Assembly (NCBI GenBank): GCA_021300155.1
Contig: JAJTID010000015.1
Location: 1 to 64,000 of the forward strand
Length of the DNA stretch: 64,000 nucleotides
Source: Pirellula sp.
Lineage (GTDB): Bacteria > Planctomycetota > Planctomycetia > Pirellulales > Pirellulaceae
Direction of reading: 5' to 3'
How positions within the stretch are numbered: the first letter of the stretch is position 1; the number at the start of each line of letters is the position of its first letter. Position numbers and translations under genes: made by a program. Below, piece by piece: positions 1-8,521 of this stretch. Below the pieces are notes generated by a model. The model made no database searches. It saw only the letters and a program-made list of their open reading frames with translations, and was not told where the DNA came from.

Positions 1-702
1 GAAAGGCATAATCGTCGTGAAGCCTTGCTCGCGCAGATGCGCAAGGCGCAGTCTCCTCCGGGGAATACCAACGAGAAAGATTACGACGAGGCGATCGTCC
101 AAAGTTTGAAATGGAGTGGGCCGGAGTTTATGTCCAGTTTCGCGTTGGATAAGGAACCGGGTGAGCTTCGCAATCGTTACGGGGGCGAGTTTGGTCAACG
201 ATGTTTGCTCGCGCGACGGCTCATTGAGCGAGGAGTCCGCTTTATCGAGGTGTCACACAATTTGAACTTCCTCAATGGCGCGGGTTGGGATGTGCACAAT
301 GAGGGGATTTTGCAACAACATGCGCTGATCCAAGAGATGGATACGGCGTTATCGAGTTTGATCCAAGACCTTCAATCGAAGAAACTGTTAGATAAGACAT
401 TGATTGTCGTGACAACCGAATTCGGTCGACCACCGGAGTTCGATAGCGGCGGTGGACGTGGCCACCAAGGGAGCGCATTTACTTGTGTATTGGCGGGCGG
501 CGGTCTAAAGCACTGTGGAGCGTATGGAGAGACGGACGAGTCAGGCAAGAAGATCGTCAACAATCCAGTCAGTGTCCCCGACTTCTTCGCAACGATCCAT
601 GCGGCCGTAGGGGTGAACTATGCAAAGAACCTCTACGACGGCGACCGCCCAGTACCGATCACCGACATGGGCAAACCAATCACCGCGCTTTTCAATGTAT
701 GA
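1..702 (+). CDS. DUF1501 family protein, C-terminal part (5' end outside window)
   Basis: The frame is open to the left edge, so this is the 3' part of a longer gene. It resembles the C-terminal half of DUF1501 proteins, secreted alkaline-phosphatase-superfamily relatives abundant in planctomycetes and often paired with DUF1549/DUF1553 cytochromes. Seen: the [10 protein letters not shown] strand, WDVHNE, a [13 protein letters not shown] segment and a [17 protein letters not shown] segment that corresponds to the conserved metal-site region. The stop overlaps the ATG of the next reading frame (ATGATG at 699). The exact substrate of this family is not established. Confidence 0.85.
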   Translation, partial: ERHNRREALLAQMRKAQSPPGNTNEKDYDEAIVQSLKWSGPEFMSSFALDKEPGELRNRYGGEFGQRCLLARRLIERGVRFIEVSHNLNFLNGAGWDVHNEGILQQHALIQEMDTALSSLIQDLQSKKLLDKTLIVVTTEFGRPPEFDSGGGRGHQGSAFTCVLAGGGLKHCGAYGETDESGKKIVNNPVSVPDFFATIHAAVGVNYAKNLYDGDRPVPITDMGKPITALFNV

Positions 703-2181
703 TGCTGATTGCCGCTCGCACTGCGGAATTGCTTGCCAGTAACTCGATGTCCGAGATAGCGAAGGTGATTCAGGAATTACCGATGGTGTCAGAAATGACC
801 GCGCAACTTGGCGTAGAGCTTAAGGACATGGAACAAGTGTTAGTGTCATTCGAACATCCCGTTTCATCTTTCCGAGCTTCGAAGCCAATGGCGAAACTAC
901 GCGACTTCCTTGGCGTGCCAATGACAATTGCTGGCGTCGAGCCCCTTTCGGGCCCAAGTGGGCAATTTCTTTGGAAACCAGACGATCGCACCCTTGTCTC
1001 GGGCACCAAAAGCAATGTGGAACGGTGGATTTCATGGCGACAGGTTCAAAACAAGCTTACCCATTCCGAAATTTGGAAGAAGCTTGCGGATTGGCCGATG
1101 TTGGTGATTAGCGAAAGAAAGGTTCTATGAAACTTTCTCTAGGAGAGACAGTCTCCGTATAACCCAATTCCCATGCTCACCTCTTCGATTTTTCTCGCCT
1201 CTTTTGTTTTCGCCTATTTTGGATGAAGCAGAAGTCTTGGGTCTAGCCGTTTCCATGGACAAGGTGTGGAGCCTGGTTGCAATGGCGAAGTGTACCTTTC
1301 AAAAGTGTCAGCGATCATTCAAGAAACAAGCCAAGCGGGCATGGTCATCATGAAGAACGGACTGCGTGAGCTGGAGCGAACGTTGAAGTCGCAACCACAA
1401 ATGCCAAACACACCCTCAAACTCCAATAGAGTGATGGATGTGTTGTTGTCCGCTGGCACGAAGCTTGCGGAAGCAGCAAAAGTTCAAACGGATGAAGGAA
1501 TGGTTAGCCTCACAACGAGCATTCCATTGTCGGAAGTCCCCATAAGTTCCATTGTGAGTGCACTCATGACTACGCGCAAAGCAGCGGATCGGATGCAAAG
1601 CAGTAACAATCTTACGCAAATCGCTCTTGCGTTTCACCTGTTCGAGTCTTCTAACAAAAAATTTCCACACTCGACAAAGTCACCGGATCCTAGCCATAAG
1701 CATCCAGTAAGCTGGCGAGTCATGATCTTGCCCTTTATGGAACAAAAAGCGTTGTACAACGCTATATCGTTTTGATGAACCATGGGATGGACCGAACAAT
1801 TCGATGCTACTTTCTATAATGCCAATACAATATCGGCACCCTGAGGCTCCTGAAGGTTCGACCAACACGCCCTATTTGGCGATCACCGGGGAAGAAGCCA
1901 TGTTTCAGCCTTCGAAAGATACGCTTCCATCGGATGTACGAGATGGATTGGCGAGAACGATCATGGTCGTCGAGTCAAATTCCACAGTACCATGGACCAA
2001 GCCGGACGATCTTGCGTACGCAAGCGATAAACCGTTGCCATCCATAGGTGGTTTCTCGGATGAAGGATTTCATGCGGCGTTCGGAGATGGGTCCGTGCGA
2101 TTTATATCGAAAACCATAGCGGAATCTGTTCTTCGAGCATTGATGACGGCTCGAGGTGGTGAGCCAGACGTAAATCAATAG
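699..2181 (+). pseudogene. Decayed DUF1559-type gene in several frames
   Basis: Three stretches together look like one planctomycete DUF1559 (pilin-like, H-X9-DG C-terminus) protein. 699-1130 encodes a piece with PDDRTLVSGT and ends in TGA. About 1170-1265 continues in another frame (EAEVLGLAVSMDK). 1266-1775 carries the RKAADRMQSSNNLTQIALAF and WRVMILPFMEQKALYN motifs typical just after the pilin-like region. A frameshift near 1768 leads into a frame reading FDEPWDGPNN and then 1804-2181 with HAAFGDGSVRFIS, the normal C-terminal DUF1559 motif. No N-terminal methylation-type leader remains. At least three disruptions make a functional product unlikely. Confidence 0.8.
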
Positions 2182-2206
2182 ACTATCGCGCGGCCACGCG
2201 GTAACG

Positions 2207-2254
2207 AACGACGAGCTGTTGTGCAGGGTCGGAACAACTGTCTCGTCGTTTTTT
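2207..2254 (+). terminator. Rho-independent-type hairpin after the DUF1559 remnant
   Basis: The arms AACGACGAG (2207-2215) and CTCGTCGTT (2242-2250) are perfectly complementary and are followed directly by TTTT. The loop is long (26 nt) but contains further partial pairing (GTTGT against ACAAC). It sits 26 bp after the last stop of the pseudogene and ahead of the toxin/antitoxin pair. Confidence 0.55.
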
Positions 2255-2330
2255 CGTTATCTAGAACAACAGATGCAAACATCGCTGGCAATGTTTGCAT
2301 CTGATCTTCCGTTGATTTATACTTTGCTAC

Positions 2331-2585
2331 ATGATTTCTTACCTAACTCCAGAACAATCGTTAGCACTGCATGCAGGCGGAAACGCCCCGATGCAGATTG
2401 TCGATCCAGCTACACGTCGCGTTTACTATGTGATCGATGGTGGACTATTAGCCGAATTGGAACGCCACTCCGATTTGGAGGCTATTCGAGAAGGAGTCGC
2501 TGACATGCAGGCAGGACATTCAGTTCCCATCGATCAGGCGAAAACTGCGGACCGGATTGTGCTAGTCGAGCGTTTTGCTCAATGA
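2331..2585 (+). CDS. Putative type II antitoxin
   Basis: An 84-residue protein directly upstream of and overlapping a ParE/RelE-like toxin gene (ATGA overlap at 2582-2585). It reads like small planctomycete antitoxins, with an N-terminal LTPEQ helix, a VDPATRRVYYVID strand pair resembling a Phd/RelB-type dimerisation domain, and a C-terminal region with several acidic residues that could wrap the toxin. The function is inferred mainly from its partner. In such systems the antitoxin neutralises the toxin and represses the shared promoter, which would lie in 2255-2330. Confidence 0.6.
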   Translation: MISYLTPEQSLALHAGGNAPMQIVDPATRRVYYVIDGGLLAELERHSDLEAIREGVADMQAGHSVPIDQAKTADRIVLVERFAQ

Positions 2586-2911
2586 ATTATGGTTTGGTCC
2601 TAACTGCTCGAGCGAGAGCAGACATCCTGCGCAACGCTGAGTGGTGGGCTGAAAATCATTCGCTTGATCAGGCGATTGCATGGTTTGACTCGATATATGA
2701 GCAACTTGAAGGTCTTCGTAGGATGCCAGAGCGATTTCCTCTCGCACCAGAAAATGGTTCTGTCGAGGTCGAAATTCGAGAAATGCCGCTTGGTATTGGT
2801 AGTCGTCCAAGCTATCGCGCCGTCTTTACCATCAAACCGCTGGAAGTTCATATATTGACCGTGAGGCGTGCGAGTCAGGATGCGTTACCAACTGAAGGCA
2901 TTGAATCCTAA
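2582..2911 (+). CDS. ParE/RelE-superfamily toxin
   Basis: 109 residues. It has the ParE-like pattern: an N-terminal LTARARADILRNAEWW helix, a second helix (AIAWFDSIYEQLEGL), a PERFPLAPE turn and a C-terminal YRAVFTI...VHILTVRRA beta-hairpin. The family includes gyrase poisons (ParE) and ribosome-dependent mRNA interferases (RelE); which one this is cannot be told from sequence alone. Its start overlaps the antitoxin stop by 4 nt, so the two are translationally coupled. Confidence 0.75.
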   Translation: MNYGLVLTARARADILRNAEWWAENHSLDQAIAWFDSIYEQLEGLRRMPERFPLAPENGSVEVEIREMPLGIGSRPSYRAVFTIKPLEVHILTVRRASQDALPTEGIES

Positions 2912-2913
2912 TC

Positions 2914-2941
2914 AACATTGGCACCACTGGCTGTCAATGTT
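2914..2941. terminator. Weak hairpin between convergent genes
   Basis: AACATTG (2914-2920) and CAATGTT (2935-2941) form a 7-bp stem with a 14-nt loop between the toxin stop and the stop of the convergent lactonase gene. There is no clear T-tract, so this is only a candidate bidirectional terminator. Confidence 0.3.
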
Positions 2942-2953
2942 TCTTGCGATTCA

Positions 2954-4228
2954 TTATTTCTCGAGATCTACAAACTCGATGATGGATGGGTTGCCAACAC
3001 CGGCGTAGTGGCCGGTGAAACGGAGCGTCCCTCGTTCGGAGTCCACTTGAAAGACAGCTACATTGTCGGCTCGTTGATTGCAGCAATACAAATACTTACC
3101 AGAAGGTTCGATGTTGAAGCTTCTGGGGTAGTTGCCGCGAGTCCATTCTTCGCCGATGTACGTTAGCGTGCCATCGTTCCCGATCGAAAAGATTGCAATG
3201 CTATCGTGAAGCCGATTGCCTGCGTAGAGAAACTTGCCATCCTTCGAGACTAAGACTTCTGAACAAAAATTGCTCCCTTCAAACTTAGGAGGAAGCGTAG
3301 AGAGTGTTTGCTTGTGCGTCAGCGTTCCTTGCTGTGCGTTGTAATCGAAAGTGGCAAGAGTAGAACCTTCTTCTTGAATGGAATAGAAGACGCGACCGTT
3401 GGGATGGAAGTAGAAATGTCGTGGGCCATCGCCTGGTGGAAACGAAAAAAATGCGGGGTTGTTTGGAGATAGTTCTCCTTGTGTTGCATCAAACTTCCAA
3501 ACGAATATCTTGTCGAGACCGAGATCGACATGAAGGACATGTCGACCGGTCGGATCCGATTGAATCATGTGCGCGTGCGTACGATCGTGTCCACTAAAGG
3601 CGAAACTGCCAGAAGGTGCATTGGTTGCCTTGGTCGGACCTATTGTGCCAGCATCTATTTTGACATCCGTCGCCTCACCCAGTTTGCCATCCGGAAGTAT
3701 TGGTAGTACGGAAACCGAGCCACCGAAGTAGTTGGCTACGAGCAAGAATTTTTTGCTAGGATGGATACTGACGTAGGTTGGGCCTTCACCGCCTGATGGC
3801 ACGGTGTTCAGCAGAGTAAGCTTTCCATTGACGGGATCAATCGAGAAAGAACTGACGGTTCCATGCTTTTGATTTCCTACACGGTCTGTCTCGTTGGCGG
3901 AATACAAACGAGTACCATCGAAGTTGACGGCCAAGCAACTGGGACTGTTCCCCATTTCGTAGATGCCTGCAGGCTCTAACGCGCCAGACTTTCTATCGAT
4001 TCGAAACAAATGGATGCCTCTTCCATTGCCAGGTGGCAGGTCCACTTGTGTGGGAAGTGTATCTTTCAGTGGCGAGCTGAATGTGCCGACATACGCCATG
4101 AGCGGTTTGGGGTCGTCTGCGAGGCAATATGGGCTGAAGTTCTCGAGGCATAGGCCGATTGCTGCAAGGAACACGAAGGAGAAAGTAATCTTCGATAGAA
4201 GACTATATTCATGTGGGTGATAGGTCAT
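2954..4228 (-). CDS. Lactonase-type seven-bladed beta-propeller protein
   Basis: 424 residues with an N-terminal hydrophobic signal segment (about residues 14-36) and then a repeating propeller pattern (YVGTF, VNFDGTRLYSANE, SIHPSKKFLLVANYFGG, SKDGKFLYAGNR, IEPSGKYLYCCNQ). This is the lactonase family, which includes 6-phosphogluconolactonase (Pgl/YbhE type). The HAHMIQSDPTGRHVLHVDLGLD segment is a family hallmark. The signal peptide means it is exported, so a cytosolic pentose-phosphate role is unlikely and another lactone or sugar substrate is more plausible. It lies 15 bp downstream of the methyltransferase gene on the same strand. Confidence 0.85.
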   Translation of the reverse strand: MTYHPHEYSLLSKITFSFVFLAAIGLCLENFSPYCLADDPKPLMAYVGTFSSPLKDTLPTQVDLPPGNGRGIHLFRIDRKSGALEPAGIYEMGNSPSCLAVNFDGTRLYSANETDRVGNQKHGTVSSFSIDPVNGKLTLLNTVPSGGEGPTYVSIHPSKKFLLVANYFGGSVSVLPILPDGKLGEATDVKIDAGTIGPTKATNAPSGSFAFSGHDRTHAHMIQSDPTGRHVLHVDLGLDKIFVWKFDATQGELSPNNPAFFSFPPGDGPRHFYFHPNGRVFYSIQEEGSTLATFDYNAQQGTLTHKQTLSTLPPKFEGSNFCSEVLVSKDGKFLYAGNRLHDSIAIFSIGNDGTLTYIGEEWTRGNYPRSFNIEPSGKYLYCCNQRADNVAVFQVDSERGTLRFTGHYAGVGNPSIIEFVDLEK

Positions 4229-4243
4229 GGTGGTGCTCCACGG

Positions 4244-5497
4244 TTAGTTTGAGGTAGGCAGAGAGGTTGAGTTGAGGATATCGTTCGCGAGCGAATCAGC
4301 AATGATGGCTCGATGTCGGTTCTCCACTTTCGAAAAGAGAATGGTTCGAATGCGATCTTCGTCCGCCGACGTAGGAATCGATCGGCTTAGTTCTTGCAGG
4401 TTGACTTCTACTCCTCGGCTCTTAAACTCCCATTGTCTGGCGGGAAATTTACGGCAATAAGCAATCAGCTTCTTGCGATCCAACGGAAGAACCTCCACAA
4501 CACGGAACCAACGCAACATCGGATGTTCGATGGGTTGCGAACGAAGCAGATAACCACCTTCTTGGTGCAATAACTGGCACCCGAGTCTTTGGGCCATCGC
4601 GAGCGAACAGTTGGCAGCTCGGATAGCAGGTTCATAATCTGCGATGAACTCTTTCATGGAATCTTGAATCACATCTTGCGAATGGGTGTAGTCCCCCGAC
4701 TTGATTCGACCATAAGCCGACATCGGAAAAATTTCATGATGCCATTCATTGCGAAGGCAAGCGCTTATCACCAGAGAGTCTTGGGGCCATCGATCGAGCC
4801 CCCATATCCAACGCTGTTGGCGCACGGATTTATTGCGAGACAGAAACCGCACAACACTTGGTGGATTCGGCAATTCCGCAGGCGTCGTCGCAGGGGCCAC
4901 CTTCATGGACAGCCCTTGGCATTGATTTAGAAAAGTGGATATCGTTTCCCAGCTTGGTTGAAACTCGCGAAGGGCAGACACTTTCGCGCCGGTGCTTCGC
5001 CGATCTGGATCCAAATGCACGTACGGAGAATCCGCGAGTGTCAATGACTCCGCTGAACAACATTTGGTAACGACATGCACACGGTTTCGAGCAGCATTGA
5101 GTTCGGTAAGATTGCACGCGACTGGATCTTGATCGACCGCAATGACTTCGGCGCATCGTCGAGCAAGTGCCACCGCATCCGCTCCCGCTCCGGAACAGAT
5201 ATCCAGCACCTTCGATTGGTCGGGAAAGTCAGCGGCTGTTTCTAGGGCGCACCAATAGTCACTCGCTTGTTCGAGAAGTCGTTTGGTCCAAAACCAATGT
5301 TCGGGATTTGGGAATTTCTCTCGCGCCAATCTCGCATACGACAATTGCTCCATCAGGAAATGGCGTCTGCGATCGGTTAGTTTGACTTGAAGGGGAAGAG
5401 ACTTCTGCCGCTCCTTTTCTTGTAATGCAACGAGCTCCTCCCAGACGGACAAGCCTTCGGTACTACGGAGCCAACGGAGTTCTTCAATAAGCTGCAT
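4244..5497 (-). CDS. Class I SAM-dependent methyltransferase with THUMP-like region
   Basis: 417 residues. SAM-binding motif I is VLDICSGAGADAVALA at about residues 97-112, followed by an acidic strand end (VIAVDQDPVAC) and a YVHLDPDRRS motif near residue 160 that resembles the DPPR catalytic region of RNA or DNA methyltransferases. The C-terminal part matches proteins annotated as THUMP-like-domain methyltransferases. The target is unknown, probably an RNA. It is the first gene of a likely two-gene minus-strand unit with the lactonase (15-bp gap). Confidence 0.75.
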   Translation of the reverse strand: MQLIEELRWLRSTEGLSVWEELVALQEKERQKSLPLQVKLTDRRRHFLMEQLSYARLAREKFPNPEHWFWTKRLLEQASDYWCALETAADFPDQSKVLDICSGAGADAVALARRCAEVIAVDQDPVACNLTELNAARNRVHVVTKCCSAESLTLADSPYVHLDPDRRSTGAKVSALREFQPSWETISTFLNQCQGLSMKVAPATTPAELPNPPSVVRFLSRNKSVRQQRWIWGLDRWPQDSLVISACLRNEWHHEIFPMSAYGRIKSGDYTHSQDVIQDSMKEFIADYEPAIRAANCSLAMAQRLGCQLLHQEGGYLLRSQPIEHPMLRWFRVVEVLPLDRKKLIAYCRKFPARQWEFKSRGVEVNLQELSRSIPTSADEDRIRTILFSKVENRHRAIIADSLANDILNSTSLPTSN

Positions 5498-5689
5498 TTC
5501 GAAAGTCGCGAGGATAGGTACTTCATGGAATCCCTACTTTACTCGACAATACCTAACGTAAGAAAGCTGTTTTTTTCAGAACTTGATACTTGGGACGACA
5601 TGTTTCCGTTGACTGGTGTCAACGAACGCATCGTGACTGCTGTGAAGCCATAACGGCGTAACCGCTCTTTCAGTAGCATGTGACCATGG

Positions 5690-6600
5690 TCATGAAGCGG
5701 TTGTCCGGGCGTTATTGGAAGCAGGAGCTAAAGGAGAACGATCCGATCCAAGAAAACAACCCAACCGAAAAGATCGAGCTTCGCGAGGACGTTCCGTTCG
5801 ACAACGAGAACTGGTCAAACTTCCGTGGTTTTCTTTCAAGGTGTACCAACAACGGAAAAAGAAACACCTACCCGATGGAACGGAGAAAGTGGCATCAACA
5901 TCGCGAAAAAGATCCCGATTCCAGGACTAACAACTTCCTCCCAGATCGTCTGGGGAAACAAAATTTTTGTTACCACTGCAGTTCAGGAATCAGAAAAATC
6001 GGGATTTCGTACCGAACTCTATGGGGATGTAGATTCTGTCGACGCAACAGGCGAATGTTCGTACCAGCTGCTCTGTATTGATGCCAACCAAGGTTCGCTT
6101 CTATGGAATCGCAAATCGATACACGAGGTCCCGAAAATCAACCGACATGCGAAGAGCAGCCATGCAAATCCAACGCCGGCCACCGATGGTCAACGGGGTC
6201 GTTGCTTTCTTCGGTGGCGTTGGGGTCTTTTGCTACATCATGGATGGTTCGTTGCTATGGTCGAAGAATCTTAGCATGCTCGATAGCGGGTGGTTTTACG
6301 ATCGTTCGTATCAGTGGGTATTCGGAAGCTCCCCGTTCATCTTTGAGGATACAGTCTGTCTCCAATGTGAATAGCGGAATCCTCACAAGCTACGAACTAA
6401 ACTTAGGAAAACGTGTCTTTCGTCAACGGGTCAAGGGTGGCAATGCGACCGCCTACACCTCGTCACCTATTGCTTCGCATGACAATCTTTATTGCACGAG
6501 TGAGGAGGGCCATACATTTATTATTGCGATGAACGAAGCAGGTACTATCGTTGCACAAAACGATAAGTCGGAACCGCGGATTCAAACTCTTTACTTAAGT
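5690..6600 (+). pseudogene. Decayed PQQ-type beta-propeller (BamB-like) gene
   Basis: Pieces of one PQQ-binding-like propeller protein occur in successive frames: ENWSNFRGF near 5805-5835, then TRWNGESGINIAKKIPIPG and YQLLCIDANQGSLLWNRK (frame of 5825), then VVAFFGGVGVF and DGSLLWSKNLSMLDSGWF (frame of 6078), then SGILTSYELNLGKRVFRQ and NATAYTSSPIA (frame of 6103). The order matches an intact homologue such as the one at 32687-34027. At least three frameshifts, and a C-terminus that fades out where the convergent permease gene begins, mark it as a pseudogene. Its exact ends are uncertain. Confidence 0.8.
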
Positions 6601-8111
6601 GGCATGGGAAGTACGAGCGAACAAAGCAACGTCGTGATGAGGCCTGTCAATGACAGGCAACACAGCATTACGCTCCAAGACTTTAGTGTTTCACGTTGAG
6701 TGAATCCTCCGAGGCGGCTTACGACCCAGAATCCACTATCGTTCATCCACGAACCGAACATGGCCCCCCATCCGATCGCCAGATAGAGATAGACAGGATG
6801 GAATCCCATTTCAGGAGTGATCATTGCTTTGATCATGGAAGCGGTGGTCAAAATAGAAACGGTCGCGCTGCCTTGGGCTACACGTATAACGGAAGCAACC
6901 AACCAAGACAACACGATCAAGTTGACTTCACGTCCCTGCGCTAACGACTTGACTGCGTCCCCTACGCCAACGTTACGAAGCATAAAGCCGAATGCACCAC
7001 CGGCGCTGGTGATCAAGATGATCATACCGGCCGTTTCGAGTGGTGGTCCGATTTGCTTTTCGATGTTTTCGAGCGTTAAGCCTTTTTGGATGGCCATCAC
7101 GACGAGTGCGATACCGGCTCCGAGGAGCAATGCGATGTTCTTGTGCCCAATGAAATCGATAATCCCGCGGACGTAATTGAACAACTCAGGTCCTAATCCG
7201 TTGTAGATTGCCACACACCACGCCATTTTCGCCGTCTCTTTGTTCGCACCGTCGTAAATGACTTGCATAAAGGATGAAGCCCCAATCAACACGATGGGAA
7301 GGATCACCGGCATGATGGACCAGAAGAAGCTTGGCAGTTCCGATTCAGGCACTTGGGCGTTGCTGTCGCTCGACTCCGCTTCTGGTTTGATGTCGCTTTT
7401 AGAATTGATCCAAACGCAAAAGTAATAACCAACGACAGCGGGGATCAACCCTCCCAGCAGTCCCGCGACGAGACTAAAACCGGTATCTATTCCAAGCTCA
7501 TCCACCATCGCGATCGGGCCAGGGTGAGGTATCGTGAGCGAGTGAGTGATCACACCGCCGCAGCACGCACACATAGCGAAGAGAAGATAGTCTTTACCCG
7601 TCCGCCTGGCTAATGCTTTCGCGAGTGGAGCCATCAACATAAACATCGTATCGAAGAAGATAGGAATGCTTAGAATGTAGGTAGACCACAGAAGGGCCCA
7701 GCCTGCATTCTTCTCGCCGAAAAAAGCAAGGAACCGGCGAACAACTCGATCGGCCGCACCGCTCTGCATCAAGCACATGCCAATGATGGAAGCAAACGCG
7801 ACAGAGATCGCAATGTCGCGAGCCGTATCCCCCAAGCCTTTGGCAGTGAGTTCGACGACACCAACCATTCCAGAAATTTCCTTTGCTTTCCCGTCCTTTT
7901 GTATGACAGTCCAAGAGTCTCGATTTGCAATCGCCCCGGCGAGGAGTGCAGCCCCGACGAGCGCAACAAAGGCGTGCATTCGAAAGAACGCGATGGCAAC
8001 GATGATGAACGAAACGCTAGCGATGAGAGCCACGAATGGCCAATAGGTTTCCAATGACGTAGCCGCCAATAGCGATGGTGATGCGAATAGCAAGGTAGCT
8101 ACATTTAGCAT
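6591..8111 (-). CDS. GntP-family permease (gluconate:H+ symporter-like)
   Basis: About 506 residues from the ATG at 8111; a longer frame upstream lacks family similarity. The protein is strongly hydrophobic with about 12 membrane segments. GntP hallmarks include SIIGMCLMQSGAADRVVRR, LSIPIFFDTMFMLMAPL and HSLTIPHPGPIAMVDELGID. Family members import gluconate or related organic acids with protons across the inner membrane; the substrate is not decidable here. It converges on the PQQ-propeller pseudogene and is separated from upstream genes by a palindromic element. Confidence 0.85.
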   Translation of the reverse strand: MLNVATLLFASPSLLAATSLETYWPFVALIASVSFIIVAIAFFRMHAFVALVGAALLAGAIANRDSWTVIQKDGKAKEISGMVGVVELTAKGLGDTARDIAISVAFASIIGMCLMQSGAADRVVRRFLAFFGEKNAGWALLWSTYILSIPIFFDTMFMLMAPLAKALARRTGKDYLLFAMCACCGGVITHSLTIPHPGPIAMVDELGIDTGFSLVAGLLGGLIPAVVGYYFCVWINSKSDIKPEAESSDSNAQVPESELPSFFWSIMPVILPIVLIGASSFMQVIYDGANKETAKMAWCVAIYNGLGPELFNYVRGIIDFIGHKNIALLLGAGIALVVMAIQKGLTLENIEKQIGPPLETAGMIILITSAGGAFGFMLRNVGVGDAVKSLAQGREVNLIVLSWLVASVIRVAQGSATVSILTTASMIKAMITPEMGFHPVYLYLAIGWGAMFGSWMNDSGFWVVSRLGGFTQRETLKSWSVMLCCLSLTGLITTLLCSLVLPMPLK

Positions 8112-8521
8112 GGTAAGTTCAGAGCTGGGAGAAGGGGTTGAGAGGCAGCCTCGTAACGCATCGTTCGAGCTTTGTGAGTTCACTAGTGTAACTGCAAAAC
8201 CGTCCCGCTCTACCACCCCTATCGATCCTATTGACCGAAGGCAAATGGAAACCTCCCGATCCGACGCGTGCCGGCATGTTGCGTTAATCTCAACCCGACG
8301 CGTAAGCGAGGGATTCTGTGGGATTGTAAGTCCCTCGCTTACGCGCTCACGCTTCGGGTTGGGATGCCATGCCCTTACCGTCGCTCACCCTAACCGAGCT
8401 CTACCGGTTCAGGCATTTGTATAGCGTGGGGCCTGAGAAAATACGAATGATCGGTTATACTTTTGCGATCCTCCCCAATACCGACGGTTTGATCCATTTT
8501 CTTTGAGGAATCTATTCATTC
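8112..8521. other. Intergenic region between divergent genes
   Basis: Divergent promoters for the GntP permease and the M28 peptidase must lie here. The only structure recognised is the palindromic element at 8292-8360. No convincing small gene or RNA was recognised. Confidence 0.5.
8292..8360. repeat. Long palindromic intergenic element
   Basis: CGCGTAAGCGAGGGA (8299-8313) is perfectly complementary to TCCCTCGCTTACGCG (8331-8345) across a 17-nt loop. The stem is extended by AACCCGA (8292-8298) pairing with TCGGGTT (8354-8360), with an 8-nt bulge on the 3' side. From memory, such CCCGACGCG...AGCGAGGGA palindromes are dispersed in planctomycete genomes and resemble REP/MITE-type repeats. No second copy was noticed in this window. 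Confidence 0.7.

Noticed and set aside
483..698. Longer plus-strand frame upstream of the ATG at 699
   Set aside because: It overlaps the DUF1501 gene in another frame and has no family similarity. Similarity to a DUF1559 piece starts only after 699.
8112..8216. 35-residue N-terminal extension of the GntP permease
   Set aside because: It is polar, lacks family similarity and precedes a good ATG at 8111.
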